Assembly: GCA_964236535.1 (NCBI GenBank)
Contig: CAXSEF010000009.1
Location: 1-64,000, forward strand
Reading direction: 5' to 3'
Length of the DNA: 64,000 nucleotides
Source of the DNA: CAXSEF01 sp964236535
GTDB taxonomy: Bacteria; Pseudomonadota; Alphaproteobacteria; Acetobacterales; Acetobacteraceae
How positions within the stretch are numbered: the first letter of the stretch is position 1; every line of letters starts with the position of its first letter. Shown here piece by piece: positions 43,147-52,344 of the stretch. The notes below the pieces were generated by a model. That model was not told the DNA's origin. It did no database searches and saw nothing but the letters and a program-made list of their open reading frames with translations. The position numbers and the translations under genes were made by a program.

Positions 43147-43383
43147 CTACTCTCCCGGTGCTCCGATTGGGCAGGGCGAGTTCTCGAACAGGCTCTCGGC
43201 TCGACTTTCCGCATCTGCGTTGCGTAGCAGCTGAGGTCGACCCGGCGGTCGAGGACGTTCGGCCGCCTTTCGTGTCGGTGACGGCATGGGGCGGGCGCCA
43301 TCGATCGGCGTCCTGTGGCGCACGCCCGGCGCCAGCCATCGCTGCAGATGCCCATGTTCCACGGCGTCCATCGTGTCCTCCAT
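43147..43383 (-). CDS. Possible small protein, unrecognised
   Basis: A 78-residue frame starts at ATG 43383 with GGAGG upstream (MEDTMDAVEHGHLQRWLAPG). It has no recognisable domain, ends in a Pro/Arg-rich tail and could be chance. It is reported because of the good ribosome-binding site and otherwise empty region 43130-43466. Confidence 0.3.
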   Translation of the reverse strand: MEDTMDAVEHGHLQRWLAPGVRHRTPIDGARPMPSPTRKAAERPRPPGRPQLLRNADAESRAESLFENSPCPIGAPGE

Positions 43384-43466
43384 GAGAGTTCGCTCCTCCA
43401 GGAACCACACACAGGACGAACCGACTCCCCGCCCTCGAAAACGGGGAAAGTCGAGTCGAGCGGGCG

Positions 43467-44717
43467 TCAGACCTCGGCCTCCAGCATCTCCGCACCGGCG
43501 AACTCGGGCGACCTCCTGACGACGTAGGCGCCGGCCGCGTGTTCCTCGATCCGGCCGGTGTCGACGGGCATGACGTGGCCGCGCCAGCGCACCGTGCCGC
43601 CGAGGTAGCTCACCGCGATCTGCCCCACCGAGAGCAGGTCGCGGACCGGCAGCAGTGCCGCCAGCAGCCAGCGTTCCGCCCAGCCCGGCGCCGCAAGGCC
43701 GGGACCGCGCCGCAGCGTCGCGCCGACGATCCAGGCGGCCAGAACCCGCACCGACCAGGCCGCGCCGAACAGTTCGACCGACCAGGCGGCGAGGCCCGAG
43801 CACAGGCAGCACAGCCCCGCCCACGCCAGCGGGAACTGCAGCGCGGACGCGGCGAACCCAGCCGGTTCCAGCGCGCCGATGGTGCGGGCCCAGCGCAGCT
43901 CGTGGTGCCACAGCGACGCCAGCGAGGCCTCCGGCACCCCGGTCGCCGGCACGGTGTCGGCGAGCCCGACGCGCAGGCCGAGCCGGCGCACCAGCTGGCC
44001 CAGCACGTTGTCGTCGGCGAGCCGGTCAACCAGAGCGTACAGGCCGCCGACCTGCGCCAGGGTCTGGCGGCGCAGCGCCATGGTGGTGCCAAGGCAATCC
44101 TGGCGGCCAAGCAGGCGCGACAGCAGCGCGCCGGGCAGGAAGCAGTGGGTGATCTGCATGGCGCCAAGGCGCGCGGCAAGGCCGCGTACCGTCGGTCTGC
44201 CGGTACACAGCGTGGTGACGAGTCCGACGCGGGGTGCGGCAAGTGCAGCGGCCAGCCGTTCCAGGTAGTCTGGAGCAACGTGCAGGTCGCTGTCGGAGAA
44301 CACCAGCGTGTCGTGGCGCGCGCGAGGCAGCATGTTGATGAGGTTGCTTACCTTGCGGTTCCTGCCGTGCGTGGACGCGTCGACCACCACCACGATGTCG
44401 AGGTCGGGGTGGCGCCGACGCACCCGCTCGACTGCGCGCAGCGCCGGGTCGGTCGCGTCCTGCACGCCGAACACGATCTGGAACACCGGGTAGCGCTGGC
44501 CGCACAGCGTCTCGAGCGCGCGGTCCAGATGCGGTTCGGCACCGCAGAGCGGGCGCAGCACGCTGATGGGGGCGCAGCGGACCGGGTGGTGCCGCTGCCG
44601 TGCTGCGAAACGGCGCACGGCGAGCGCCCCCGCGAGCACGACGACGATGCCGAAGCCGCTGGCGGCCGCCGCCACCCGGCTGAGCCAGGCGATCGCGGCG
44701 GCGGCGATAGCGGCCAT
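43467..44717 (-). CDS. hpnI: Hopanoid-associated glycosyltransferase HpnI
   Basis: This is a GT21 (ceramide glucosyltransferase-like) protein, as found in hopanoid clusters. The GT-A domain has SVLRPLCGAEPHLDRALETL, VVVDASTHGRNRKVSNLINM, the FSDSDLHVAPDYL metal site and the HHELRWARTIG motif of the D..Q/RxxRW type. Membrane helices lie at both ends. HpnI adds N-acetylglucosamine to bacteriohopanetetrol in the path to the cyclitol ether. ATG 44717 gives 416 residues. A GTG at 44870 would add 51 residues with another hydrophobic segment. HpnK/HpnJ partners are not in the window. Confidence 0.85.
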   Translation of the reverse strand: MAAIAAAAIAWLSRVAAAASGFGIVVVLAGALAVRRFAARQRHHPVRCAPISVLRPLCGAEPHLDRALETLCGQRYPVFQIVFGVQDATDPALRAVERVRRRHPDLDIVVVVDASTHGRNRKVSNLINMLPRARHDTLVFSDSDLHVAPDYLERLAAALAAPRVGLVTTLCTGRPTVRGLAARLGAMQITHCFLPGALLSRLLGRQDCLGTTMALRRQTLAQVGGLYALVDRLADDNVLGQLVRRLGLRVGLADTVPATGVPEASLASLWHHELRWARTIGALEPAGFAASALQFPLAWAGLCCLCSGLAAWSVELFGAAWSVRVLAAWIVGATLRRGPGLAAPGWAERWLLAALLPVRDLLSVGQIAVSYLGGTVRWRGHVMPVDTGRIEEHAAGAYVVRRSPEFAGAEMLEAEV

Positions 44718-45120
44718 TCCGGTCGGAGCCCGGTTGAACACCGTGAGCCAGCAGCCGGCCGCGAGCAGGAGGACGATGATGGTGGCGGCGCACCCGGCAC
44801 GGCGCGCTCCGATCACGGGACGGCTCAAGGCCGCGGCGTCAGGCAGGTGGCCGTTGCCGGGCCAGGCCACGCGGGCCGAGGCGGGTCCGGCCCGGCCGGC
44901 GGCCCCTGCAGCCCGGCTGGCGCAGGATTACCCGAGGATGCGCGCGCGACGACTTGCCATCCGGTCTGCGCCGGAATGTTCCCGCCCCACGCCGCGTTCA
45001 TCGCGCCCCCTTGGGGCTCACCGTGTTTGCCCGAGGTCCACAGACAACCGCGACACTCCCGCCCGGGTGCCACCACGTCACGAAGCGCGGTTCGTCGGCA
45101 AGTGCTAAAATGTTTCGCGC

Positions 45121-45741
45121 TCAGCCCTGCTTCTCGAACGCGCCGCTCAGGTTGAGCTCCACCGCATCGCCGATCAGCGGCACGTAGGTCTTCACCCCGA
45201 AGTCGCTGCGGCTGATCTGGCCCGTGGCCTGGAAGCCGACGGTGTACTTCTTGTCGAGCGGGTTGATGCCGGCGCCCACGAAGCGCACGTCCAGCGTCAC
45301 CGGGTGGGTCACGCCGTGCAGGGTCAGGTCGCCGGTCACCCTGGCTGCCATTGCACCATTCGCAACGATGCTGGTCGAGCGGAACGTGATCTCGGGGAAC
45401 TTCGCAGCGTCGAACCACTGCTCGCCCTTCAGCTCGCCGTCGAGCTTGGTGCTGGTGGTCGAGATGCTCGCGGTCGGGATGGTCACGTCGAGCCGGCTCG
45501 CGGCGGGGTCCATCGGCTGCAGCACCAGCGTGCCCGAGGCGTCGGCGAAGTGTCCGTAATAGGTGGTGAAGCCCAGGTGCATCACGCCGAAGCCGATCTG
45601 GGTGTGCACCGGCTCGATTGCGTAGGTACCGGCCTGGACATGGGCCGGGTCGTGATCCGCCGGCTGCGCGAGCGCGGGTGCTGCCGCGAGCAATGCGGCG
45701 GTGAGGGCCGGCAGCAGGATGGCGGGCAGCATACGGGGCAT
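45121..45741 (-). CDS. YceI-family periplasmic lipid-binding protein
   Basis: The 206-residue protein starts at ATG 45741 (GGAGA upstream) with a signal peptide ending ALAQ. The YceI lipocalin-like beta barrel follows, with GTYAIEPVHTQIGFGVMHLG, EWFD-like GEQWFDAAKFPEITFRST and LTLHGVTHPVTLDV. YceI proteins bind isoprenoid or amide lipids in the periplasm. The nearby HpnI suggests but does not prove a link to isoprenoid lipids. Confidence 0.9.
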   Translation of the reverse strand: MPRMLPAILLPALTAALLAAAPALAQPADHDPAHVQAGTYAIEPVHTQIGFGVMHLGFTTYYGHFADASGTLVLQPMDPAASRLDVTIPTASISTTSTKLDGELKGEQWFDAAKFPEITFRSTSIVANGAMAARVTGDLTLHGVTHPVTLDVRFVGAGINPLDKKYTVGFQATGQISRSDFGVKTYVPLIGDAVELNLSGAFEKQG

Positions 45742-45904
45742 GGGGGGTCTCCGTGAGGGTCCACGAACATCGTGGGCGCCGGACACCCTGTTAGCGGCAC
45801 TGGCTGCGGCGGGGCACTGGCAAAACACGTCGGCCAGCCATGTCCGTGCCGGCAGGGGGCAAGGCCGCGCCGCAATGCCGCGATGCCGGCGCGCGGGATC
45901 GCGT

Positions 45905-46489
45905 TCAGCCGGTGCCCGGTCCGAAGGCCTGCGTGGCATACCGGGTCAGCGCCGCCACGCCGGTTTCCACCGTGGTCGCGGCGGTATCGATTGCGAGGTC
46001 GGGGTCCGCCGGAGCCTCGTAGGACGCCGACACGCCGGTGAACCGCGCGATCTGCCCGGCGCGGGCGCGGCGGTACAGGCCCTTCGGGTCACGCGCCTCG
46101 CAGAGAGCGAGCGGGGCGCGGACGTGCACCTCGTGAAAGCCCCCGGCCACGATGCGGCGGGCGAGTATGCGGTGGGCGGCCAGCGGCGAGATCAGCGCGG
46201 CGATGACGACCAGGCCAGCCTCGGCCATCAGCCGCGACACCTCGGCTGTCCTGCGCACGTTCTCCTCGCGGTCATGGTCGGCGAAGCCCAGGTCGGCGTT
46301 CAGGCCCGATCGCAGGGCGTCGCCGTCCAGCACCGCCGCATGCCAGCCGCGATCGGTGAGCGCGCGCAGCAGCCGCACCGACAGCGTGCTCTTGCCGGCG
46401 CCGGACAGCCCGGTGAGCCACAGCACGCCGCCGCGATGGCCGTTGATGCGGACGCGTTCCTCGGGCGTCACCGGTGCGTCCGCTGCCAT
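45905..46489 (-). CDS. cysC: Adenylylsulfate (APS) kinase
   Basis: The 194-residue protein starts at ATG 46489. The P-loop is LWLTGLSGAGKSTLS, followed by VLDGDALRSGLNADLGFAD and DREENVRRTAEVSRLM, the APS-binding motifs. The segment FHEVHVRAPLALCEARDPKG and LYRRARAGQI complete the family profile. It makes PAPS from APS in the cytoplasm. No sulfurylase is next to it. It could feed the sulfotransferase seen at 9080-9931. Confidence 0.92.
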   Translation of the reverse strand: MAADAPVTPEERVRINGHRGGVLWLTGLSGAGKSTLSVRLLRALTDRGWHAAVLDGDALRSGLNADLGFADHDREENVRRTAEVSRLMAEAGLVVIAALISPLAAHRILARRIVAGGFHEVHVRAPLALCEARDPKGLYRRARAGQIARFTGVSASYEAPADPDLAIDTAATTVETGVAALTRYATQAFGPGTG

Positions 46490-47134
46490 GGCATGGTCCT
46501 CGAAGGGCGATGTCTTGCGTTGCTGTCGCTTTGTAGGGTGTGCGCAGATGCCGGTGAAAGCGGGTCGCAGGCAAGCGTGGTTGGGCGCGCCCGCGCGCGC
46601 GGGCCGACCCACCAGGCGAAGTCGTTTTAATTTCACAATAGTTTATCGACCGTACGGTCGAGTGGTGCTGCGCCGCGCCGATCTCGCGATCGACGCGGCC
46701 TCGACGCCGCCGCTGACGGTAATTCGCGGGTGCGGACCTGATGCCGAACTGCTGCAGTGCAGCGCAAAACGCGCCTGCGCTTGCGCCGCTGCCGGAAACC
46801 CCTGCTTTTCGGCGCTACGGGCCGATGCCGGTTTCGTGATCAGAGCTTGCCGTGCCGTGCCGAGTCGTGCATACCGGGGTCTCGCTACGGCGGAAGAGAA
46901 ATAGTAAACCGCTTCCGCAACGATAATATTTCGGTTGTCGACCTGCTGATTTTGTTTCTCTGCAACAACTAGACATCCATCCGGATGATCTTGCTGCTGA
47001 AGCAGCGACGTCTTGCCGCAGCTGAATACAGGGTCGGGCGTCGGCGCAAGGGCAACCTTCACCGGCCTCCGCTGCAACGCGACGTGCGGCCCTCCCGCAA
47101 CACGGTTCCTGGCGATCGTGCCGAAAGGATGACC
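46490..47134. other. AT-richer intergenic region with promoter potential
   Basis: The 645 bp between divergent cysC and the secreted-protein gene contain no gene. The DNA around 46620-46650 and 46900-46990 is clearly AT-rich, and a 16-bp perfect palindrome lies at 46646-46661. Confidence 0.55.
46646..46661. promoter_or_regulatory. Perfect 16-bp palindrome, possible TetR-type operator
   Basis: tcgaccgtacggtcga reads the same on both strands. It lies next to AT-rich DNA about 157 bp upstream of cysC and about 470 bp upstream of the secreted protein gene. The ACCG-TA-CGGT core resembles many TetR-family operators; no such regulator is encoded in the window. Confidence 0.45.
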
Positions 47135-49102
47135 ATGACAATCAACCGTCCGCTGCCTCCCTCGGGGAGGCGGCAGCTTGCCGTAATGCTCGCCCTGCCG
47201 TGCCTTGCCGTGTCCGCGACTCAGGCGGCGCGGGCCGCGTCGCCCGTGATCAACGCGCAGGGACAGGTCGGGCTGACGAGCTACACGACCCTGCCGTTCG
47301 TCAGCAACATCTACCGCCAGGCCTGGGGTTCGTCGCCCTATCTGTCCCCGGGTAACCTGTTCTGGCAGGTCGGGTCCTGGTTCACCAACAAGAACAACAT
47401 GATTCAGGCGCTGTACGGCTCGCAGAGCCTGACCAGCCAGGGCATCGTGGCGTCGAGCGGATCGCAGCGCTGGGACGACACCTGGGAGGTCTCGCTGCCG
47501 GCCTCGCAATTCCCGGGCGAGCCTTCGTACATCGCCGGCGACCGCAACAGCGGCGTCGCCTCCGGCCCGGAGTTCAAGGCCTGGTCGCAGTGGATCGAGC
47601 AGCGGCCGAACCTGCCGATCATCGCATCCGATGGCGGCTCGACCCCGCCCTCCGAGCGGGCCTGGAACGGCGGCTGGGGCCACATCAGCCCGTTGATGCC
47701 GCTCGCGTCCGGCGACTGCCCGACGGACATGACATCGTGCACCTACGGCGACCTGTACGCCTGGCGGTGGGGGCAGACGGCGGCGCTCAGCGGCGCCTAC
47801 GGCATCATGCTGTCGGACTATTCCGACAGCCAGCCGGAGCTGATGTCGATCCAGACGGGCTTCAACCCGGAGATCGTGGCGGCCTTCGCGGCGGCGAAGG
47901 GCGTGAACGTGCCGAGCGGGTCGACGGCGCAGAAGGCGAGCTGGATCACCGCCAACGTGGTGTCGCAATGGAACGACTATCTCGACACCGGCTATGCGAA
48001 GTTCTTCACGGCGCTGTCCACGCGGCTGACGGCGGCCACGTCGCAGAACGCCCTGGTCATCGACCAGTGCTCCGGGTGGCCGGCCCAGAAACGTTTCTAC
48101 GGGATCGATGAGCGGCAGTTCAATGGCGTGGTCCCTTCGGCCGACTACATGTGCATCTGGGACAACCAGACCATGCAGCTCGGCCGCAGCGGGGAGGACC
48201 CGGCCTACGGGGTCGGCACCTATGTGTTCGCTGCGGCGCGCGAGCCCAACATGCGCAACGGTGCCAACCTCGAAGCGAACGACAGCAACTACTGGCAGGC
48301 GATCGCCGGCTTCAACCCGACGCTGGATGCGGCCGACCAGCAGGAGAAGGGCCTGAAGCTGCTCAAGCGGTCATGGCTCGAGGCGAGCTGGGCGCACATC
48401 GCGACCCGGCAGGGCACGGTGCGCCGCGCGCTCGCGTTCATGTCGCGCGACTACTGGGACGGCGGCACGCTCGACCCCACGCTGCAGACGCTGATCTCGT
48501 CGATCGTGCCGACGGCGCCGTTCGGCTTCGCGGTCTACTACTCGGTCGCGGCGGAGCGGGCGCTTGAGCAGGTGATCGTGAACCCGCAGCCCAACATCGG
48601 CTACAATCCCTATGAGCAGGCGTACTACAATCCGCAGGAGCTTCTCAACCTGAAGAACGGCGGAGTGCCCGTCGGCTACTACGTGAGCGATGCGGCGCTG
48701 CCGACCCTGGCCCATGCGGCGGCACCCGCGGCATGGCTCATCCTCGAACACCCGGAGCTGATCCCGGCCAGCGAGATGAAGGCCTTGACCGCGATCGCAC
48801 CGGTGCTGACCACGCCGGCCCAGGCCGCATCCTTCGCCCAGGCACCGCTGACGTTCAACGGCGGGCTGACCGGCACCGGGTTCTACGACCAGAATAACCG
48901 GGTGATCGTGACGGTGACCAATCCTGCGGCGCAAAGTGTCTCAAGCTTCGTGAAGCTGCAGGGTCTGCCCAACGGCCCTCTCAACATCGTCGATCTGTTC
49001 ACCAATCAGAGCTGGCAGTTCACTGTCGCCTCCGGGACGGTGTGGGTGCCGGTCACGGTCGGCCGGTGGGACACGCGGGCGTTCGCGCTGACGCCGGCGT
49101 AG
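47135..49102 (+). CDS. Large secreted protein, unknown family, possibly a glycoside hydrolase
   Basis: The 655-residue product starts at ATG 47135 with AAAGGA upstream (an ATG two codons earlier is also possible). A signal peptide with a twin-arginine-free start (MTINRPLPPSGRRQLAVMLA) ends near ARAA. The mature part is rich in Trp/Tyr/Asn, with segments such as IIASDGGSTPPSERAWNGGW, YGIMLSDYSDSQPE and ALVIDQCSGWPAQKRFYG. These recall a TIM-barrel carbohydrate-active enzyme with acidic residues at strand ends, and the C-terminal 90 residues look like a beta-sandwich. I do not recognise the family. A strong hairpin follows the stop. Confidence 0.8.
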   Translation: MTINRPLPPSGRRQLAVMLALPCLAVSATQAARAASPVINAQGQVGLTSYTTLPFVSNIYRQAWGSSPYLSPGNLFWQVGSWFTNKNNMIQALYGSQSLTSQGIVASSGSQRWDDTWEVSLPASQFPGEPSYIAGDRNSGVASGPEFKAWSQWIEQRPNLPIIASDGGSTPPSERAWNGGWGHISPLMPLASGDCPTDMTSCTYGDLYAWRWGQTAALSGAYGIMLSDYSDSQPELMSIQTGFNPEIVAAFAAAKGVNVPSGSTAQKASWITANVVSQWNDYLDTGYAKFFTALSTRLTAATSQNALVIDQCSGWPAQKRFYGIDERQFNGVVPSADYMCIWDNQTMQLGRSGEDPAYGVGTYVFAAAREPNMRNGANLEANDSNYWQAIAGFNPTLDAADQQEKGLKLLKRSWLEASWAHIATRQGTVRRALAFMSRDYWDGGTLDPTLQTLISSIVPTAPFGFAVYYSVAAERALEQVIVNPQPNIGYNPYEQAYYNPQELLNLKNGGVPVGYYVSDAALPTLAHAAAPAAWLILEHPELIPASEMKALTAIAPVLTTPAQAASFAQAPLTFNGGLTGTGFYDQNNRVIVTVTNPAAQSVSSFVKLQGLPNGPLNIVDLFTNQSWQFTVASGTVWVPVTVGRWDTRAFALTPA

Positions 49103-49114
49103 ATACAGATATGC

Positions 49115-49149
49115 AACGAACTCCAGCGGTCCCGCCGCTGGAGTTCGTT
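49115..49149 (+). terminator. Strong hairpin after the secreted-protein gene
   Basis: aacgaactccagcgg-tcccg-ccgctggagttcgtt is a perfect 15-bp stem with a 5-nt loop, 12 bp after the stop. There is only a short T-poor tail, so it is a terminator or mRNA-stabilising hairpin. Confidence 0.75.
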
Positions 49150-49586
49150 CTAGGAACGTCTTGATAATACTTTCGATTAGGTAACTTCATACCGGGGTTC
49201 TGCCGCTTGGCCGGGGTGGACGAAGCTCGCGTCAGGTTCTGATGGCCGAGTTGGACCGTCGGACCGCGGGCTGAGGCGGAATCCGGCGCTCCTCGCCTGG
49301 CAGTATCGTACCAACGGTCCTGATGCGTCGTCGGTCAGGGCAGGCAAGGCCAGGAACCCGGCCCCCGGACCCCGCCAAGGGCCGGGCTCTTGGAACCTCC
49401 ATGCCTGGCGTGATCGTCTCCGGCGGCTTCACCTGGACAACAGAAATGGGCGACAGGACAAAGACCGGAGCGTGACTGCTTCGTCCATCCGAAGCCATCA
49501 CGGTCCGAGGCAAGGGTTTCCCACGAACCCGTGCCTGGAGAGGGCGCGGCGGCCTGGGCGAAGTCCAGGCTTGCGTCCTGGTGGTA
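49150..49586. repeat. Intergenic region with a degenerate dispersed repeat
   Basis: Positions 49340-49400 read gcaaggccaggaacccggcc, then ccaagggccgggctcttgg, a diverged member of the repeat family in which both arms have changed. No gene is supported. Confidence 0.6.
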
Positions 49587-50537
49587 TCAGGCCGCGGCCT
49601 GCGTGCCCGCCCGGCCCAGCTGCGTGATCTCCTCGGCATCGAGGCGCAGCGAAGCCGCCCCGATCAGGTGCTCCAGCTGTTCGAGGCTGGTGGCGCTCGC
49701 GATCGGGGCGGTGACCGCGGGCCGCGCCGCGAGCCAGGCCAGCGCCACCTCGGCCGGCGTGGTCGCGTGCGCCGCGGCGACGGCGTCCAGCGCCGCCAGC
49801 ACCCGCTCGCCGCGTGCATCGAGATACTGGCCGACGCTGCCGGCGCGCGCCCCGACCAGATCTGCCTGGCTGCGATACTTGCCGGTCAGGAAGCCCGCGG
49901 CCAGGCCGAAATAGGGGATGACGCCCACCTGCTCGCGCGCGCAGAGCGGGGCGAGTTCGGCCTCGAAGTCGCGTTCCAGCAGGTTGTAATGCGGCTGCAG
50001 CGACTCGTAGCGCGGCAGGCCATGCGTGGCGCTCGCGGCCAGCGCCTCGGACAGGCGCGGCGCGGAGAAGTTCGACGCGCCGATCGCGCGCACCTTACCC
50101 TGCTCGATCAGCCGGGCATAGGCGCCGAGCACGTCGGCGACCGGGACGGCCGGGTCGTCGCAGTGCGACTGGTAGAGGTCGATCACGTCGGTGCGCAGCC
50201 GGCGCAGCGAGGCCTCCGCGCAGGCGGCGATGCGCGCGGGGGCGAGACCCTCCGATCCCTCCATCGGGCCGCCGACCTTGGTCATCAGCACCATGCGGTT
50301 CCGTGCGCCCGAGCGCGCCAGCCAGTCGCCGATCACCGTCTCGCTCTCGCCGCCGGCATGGCCCGGGACCCAGCGAGAGTAGATGTCGGCGGTGTCGATC
50401 GCGACCAGGCCGGCCTCCAGCGCGCGATCGAGCAGCTTGTGCGAGGCGGCGGAGTCGGCGGTCCAGCCGAACACGTTCGCCCCGAGGACCACCTTGGGGA
50501 TTTGCAGGCCGGAGCGGCCGAGCGCGCGCTGTTCCAT
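49587..50537 (-). CDS. Aldo/keto reductase
   Basis: The 316-residue TIM-barrel oxidoreductase starts at ATG 50537 (MEQRALGRSGLQIPKVVLGA). The catalytic tetrad is visible: Asp and Tyr in IDTADIYSRW, Lys in MTKVGG, and His in DLYQSHCDD. The NADP-binding end has APIASATSLEQLEHLIGA. It resembles the Tas/YajO-like group of NADPH-dependent AKRs. The physiological substrate is unknown. It is flanked by dispersed repeats on both sides. Confidence 0.9.
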   Translation of the reverse strand: MEQRALGRSGLQIPKVVLGANVFGWTADSAASHKLLDRALEAGLVAIDTADIYSRWVPGHAGGESETVIGDWLARSGARNRMVLMTKVGGPMEGSEGLAPARIAACAEASLRRLRTDVIDLYQSHCDDPAVPVADVLGAYARLIEQGKVRAIGASNFSAPRLSEALAASATHGLPRYESLQPHYNLLERDFEAELAPLCAREQVGVIPYFGLAAGFLTGKYRSQADLVGARAGSVGQYLDARGERVLAALDAVAAAHATTPAEVALAWLAARPAVTAPIASATSLEQLEHLIGAASLRLDAEEITQLGRAGTQAAA

Positions 50538-50567
50538 CCGAGGACTCCGTTGTGGGTGGGGCATGAA

Positions 50568-50697
50568 GGCAAGGCCAGAGGCTCTGCCTCTGGACTCCGC
50601 TCAAGGCCAAGCCTTGAGAGTCCTCATGCTTGAGCAAGAAATTTCCAAGGGGCTTCGACCTTCTGGTGGATCTGGACTAGGCCCGGGCTTGCTGCCC
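50568..50697 (+). repeat. Dispersed two-hairpin intergenic repeat, copy I
   Basis: ggcaaggccagaggctctgc-ctctgg is followed by ctcaaggccaagccttgag and ttccaaggggcttcgacctt, then gactaggcccgggcttgct. It lies in the 408-bp gap between the AKR start and the CysG-like gene end; nothing else is seen there. Confidence 0.82.
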
Positions 50698-50945
50698 TGA
50701 CCGGTCACGCATCACCGCCGCTGGTGCGAGATGACGGCAAGGATGCAAGCCATGCGCAGGTTGCGGTACTTGGGATACGCAAGTGCGGCGGGAAGGCTGG
50801 ATCTGATCAGCGGCTCCGACGACGATGCCGGCCCGCATGCTTGACGACCACGAAGGCCCTCTTGGCGACAGCTCGTCCGCGGCGGTCTGCTCCTGGCGGA
50901 GTCGCCGACCTGAGGACACTGGGCAGCGCCCTGGCCTGGCCTCGC

Positions 50946-52109
50946 CTACGCCGCGCGCAGTGACTTGGCTCGCAGCCGTCCGACCACCTCGCCCACCAGG
51001 ACCAGGGTCGGTCCGTCCCCGCCGTCCGCGGCGAGCAGGCCGGGCAGCGTCGCCAGCGTGGCGAGCCGCACGCGCTCGGCCGGCAGGGACACGCTCTCGA
51101 TCGCGACGGCCGGTGTGGACCCCGGCAGGCCGCCGGCGATCAGGCGGGCGGCGACCCCGTCCATGGTGCGGCCGCTCATGTAGAGGGCGAGCGTGCCGCG
51201 CGAGGCGGCGAGCGCGCCCCAGTCCAGGGCGGGGATCTCGTTGTTGCTGCCGTGGCCGGTGACGAGGTGCAGCGAGCGCGACACGTCGCGGTGGGTGAGC
51301 GGGATGCCGAGCCGGGCGGCGGCGGCGCAGGCGGCGGTGACGCCGGGAACGATCTCGACGGCGAGCCCGGCTTCGCGCAGGCAGTCGAGCTCCTCGCCGC
51401 CACGGCCGAAGATGAACGGGTCGCCGCCCTTGAGGCGCACGACGTGCGCGCCGGACTGCGCCTCGCGCACCAGCAGGCGGTTGATCGCGACCTGGCTCAT
51501 AGCGTGCCGGCCGCAGCGCTTTCCGACGTCGATGCGTCGGGCGTGGGCGGGGGCGAGGTCGAGGATGGCCGGCCCGACCAGGCGATCGTGCAGGACGATG
51601 TCGGCCTCGGAGAGCACCTGCAGCGCACGCAGGGTGAGCAGCGAGGGGTCGCCCGGGCCGGCGCCGACCAGGCTGGCGCGGCCGGGGTGGGCGTGGCTTG
51701 GCCGGGCGTGCGGGATCGCCGGGGGCTGCGGCTTAGCGGCGGGAGGAGCGGCCGCCGCGACGGGAAGCGTCGGTGCGTCGAGGTCGGAGAGGTCGGGACG
51801 ACCGGGCACGTAGCAGAGCACGCCGGCGTCGCGTGCCAGGACGGCAGTGGCAGGGTCGGTGGTCAGGCAGAGGCGGACGCCCACGAAGCAGAGCGGGCCG
51901 GAGGCGAGGGTCAGTCGCGGGTCGCAGGCGGGCTCGGCCAGCAATCGCGCAAGGTCAGGGGTGTAGGCCGGCGGCGCTGGCACCAGGGTGACGTGGGCGC
52001 CGGCGCGCAGGGCCAGCCTGGCGAGCACGGCGGCCTGGTCGCCGGCGACGACCAGCACGCGGCGGCCGTCGAGGCGCAGGGTCAGGCCGGGGGCATCAGG
52101 CTCGGTCAT
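50946..52109 (-). CDS. CysG-like uroporphyrinogen-III C-methyltransferase with degenerate N-domain
   Basis: The 387-residue protein has an intact C-terminal SUMT domain: SLVGAGPGDPSLLTLRALQV, VGKRCGRH, VVRLKGGDPFIFGRGGEE, PGVTAACAAAARLGIPLTHR and the VTGHGSN motif. It should methylate uroporphyrinogen III to precorrin-2. The first about 120 residues are the remains of the precorrin-2 dehydrogenase/ferrochelatase half. The Rossmann glycines are changed (VVAGDQAAVLARLA), the catalytic aspartate region (NVVD in CysG) reads CYVPG, and the dimerisation region is missing. The total is about 70 residues shorter than E. coli CysG. Function as SUMT only is inferred. Confidence 0.87.
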   Translation of the reverse strand: MTEPDAPGLTLRLDGRRVLVVAGDQAAVLARLALRAGAHVTLVPAPPAYTPDLARLLAEPACDPRLTLASGPLCFVGVRLCLTTDPATAVLARDAGVLCYVPGRPDLSDLDAPTLPVAAAAPPAAKPQPPAIPHARPSHAHPGRASLVGAGPGDPSLLTLRALQVLSEADIVLHDRLVGPAILDLAPAHARRIDVGKRCGRHAMSQVAINRLLVREAQSGAHVVRLKGGDPFIFGRGGEELDCLREAGLAVEIVPGVTAACAAAARLGIPLTHRDVSRSLHLVTGHGSNNEIPALDWGALAASRGTLALYMSGRTMDGVAARLIAGGLPGSTPAVAIESVSLPAERVRLATLATLPGLLAADGGDGPTLVLVGEVVGRLRAKSLRAA

Positions 52110-52344
52110 GGGCGTCGCTGGTCCGCGATGTCGGTAGCGTCGTGGCCGGTCGGGAACAAGGCGCCGGTCGGTCGGCCGTTCGATGAGTATTATGCGACAT
52201 GGGACGGCACATTTGAAGTGGCGCAGCCTGGTGGCTCTGATCCCTGACCTTCAGTGGAGCAAGGCCTGGCTTCGCCCGGCCTGCCAAAGACTCTCCTCCA
52301 AGCATGGGCCCTTTGGAAACTTCCCCAGCTCTGAGAGCCGGGAC

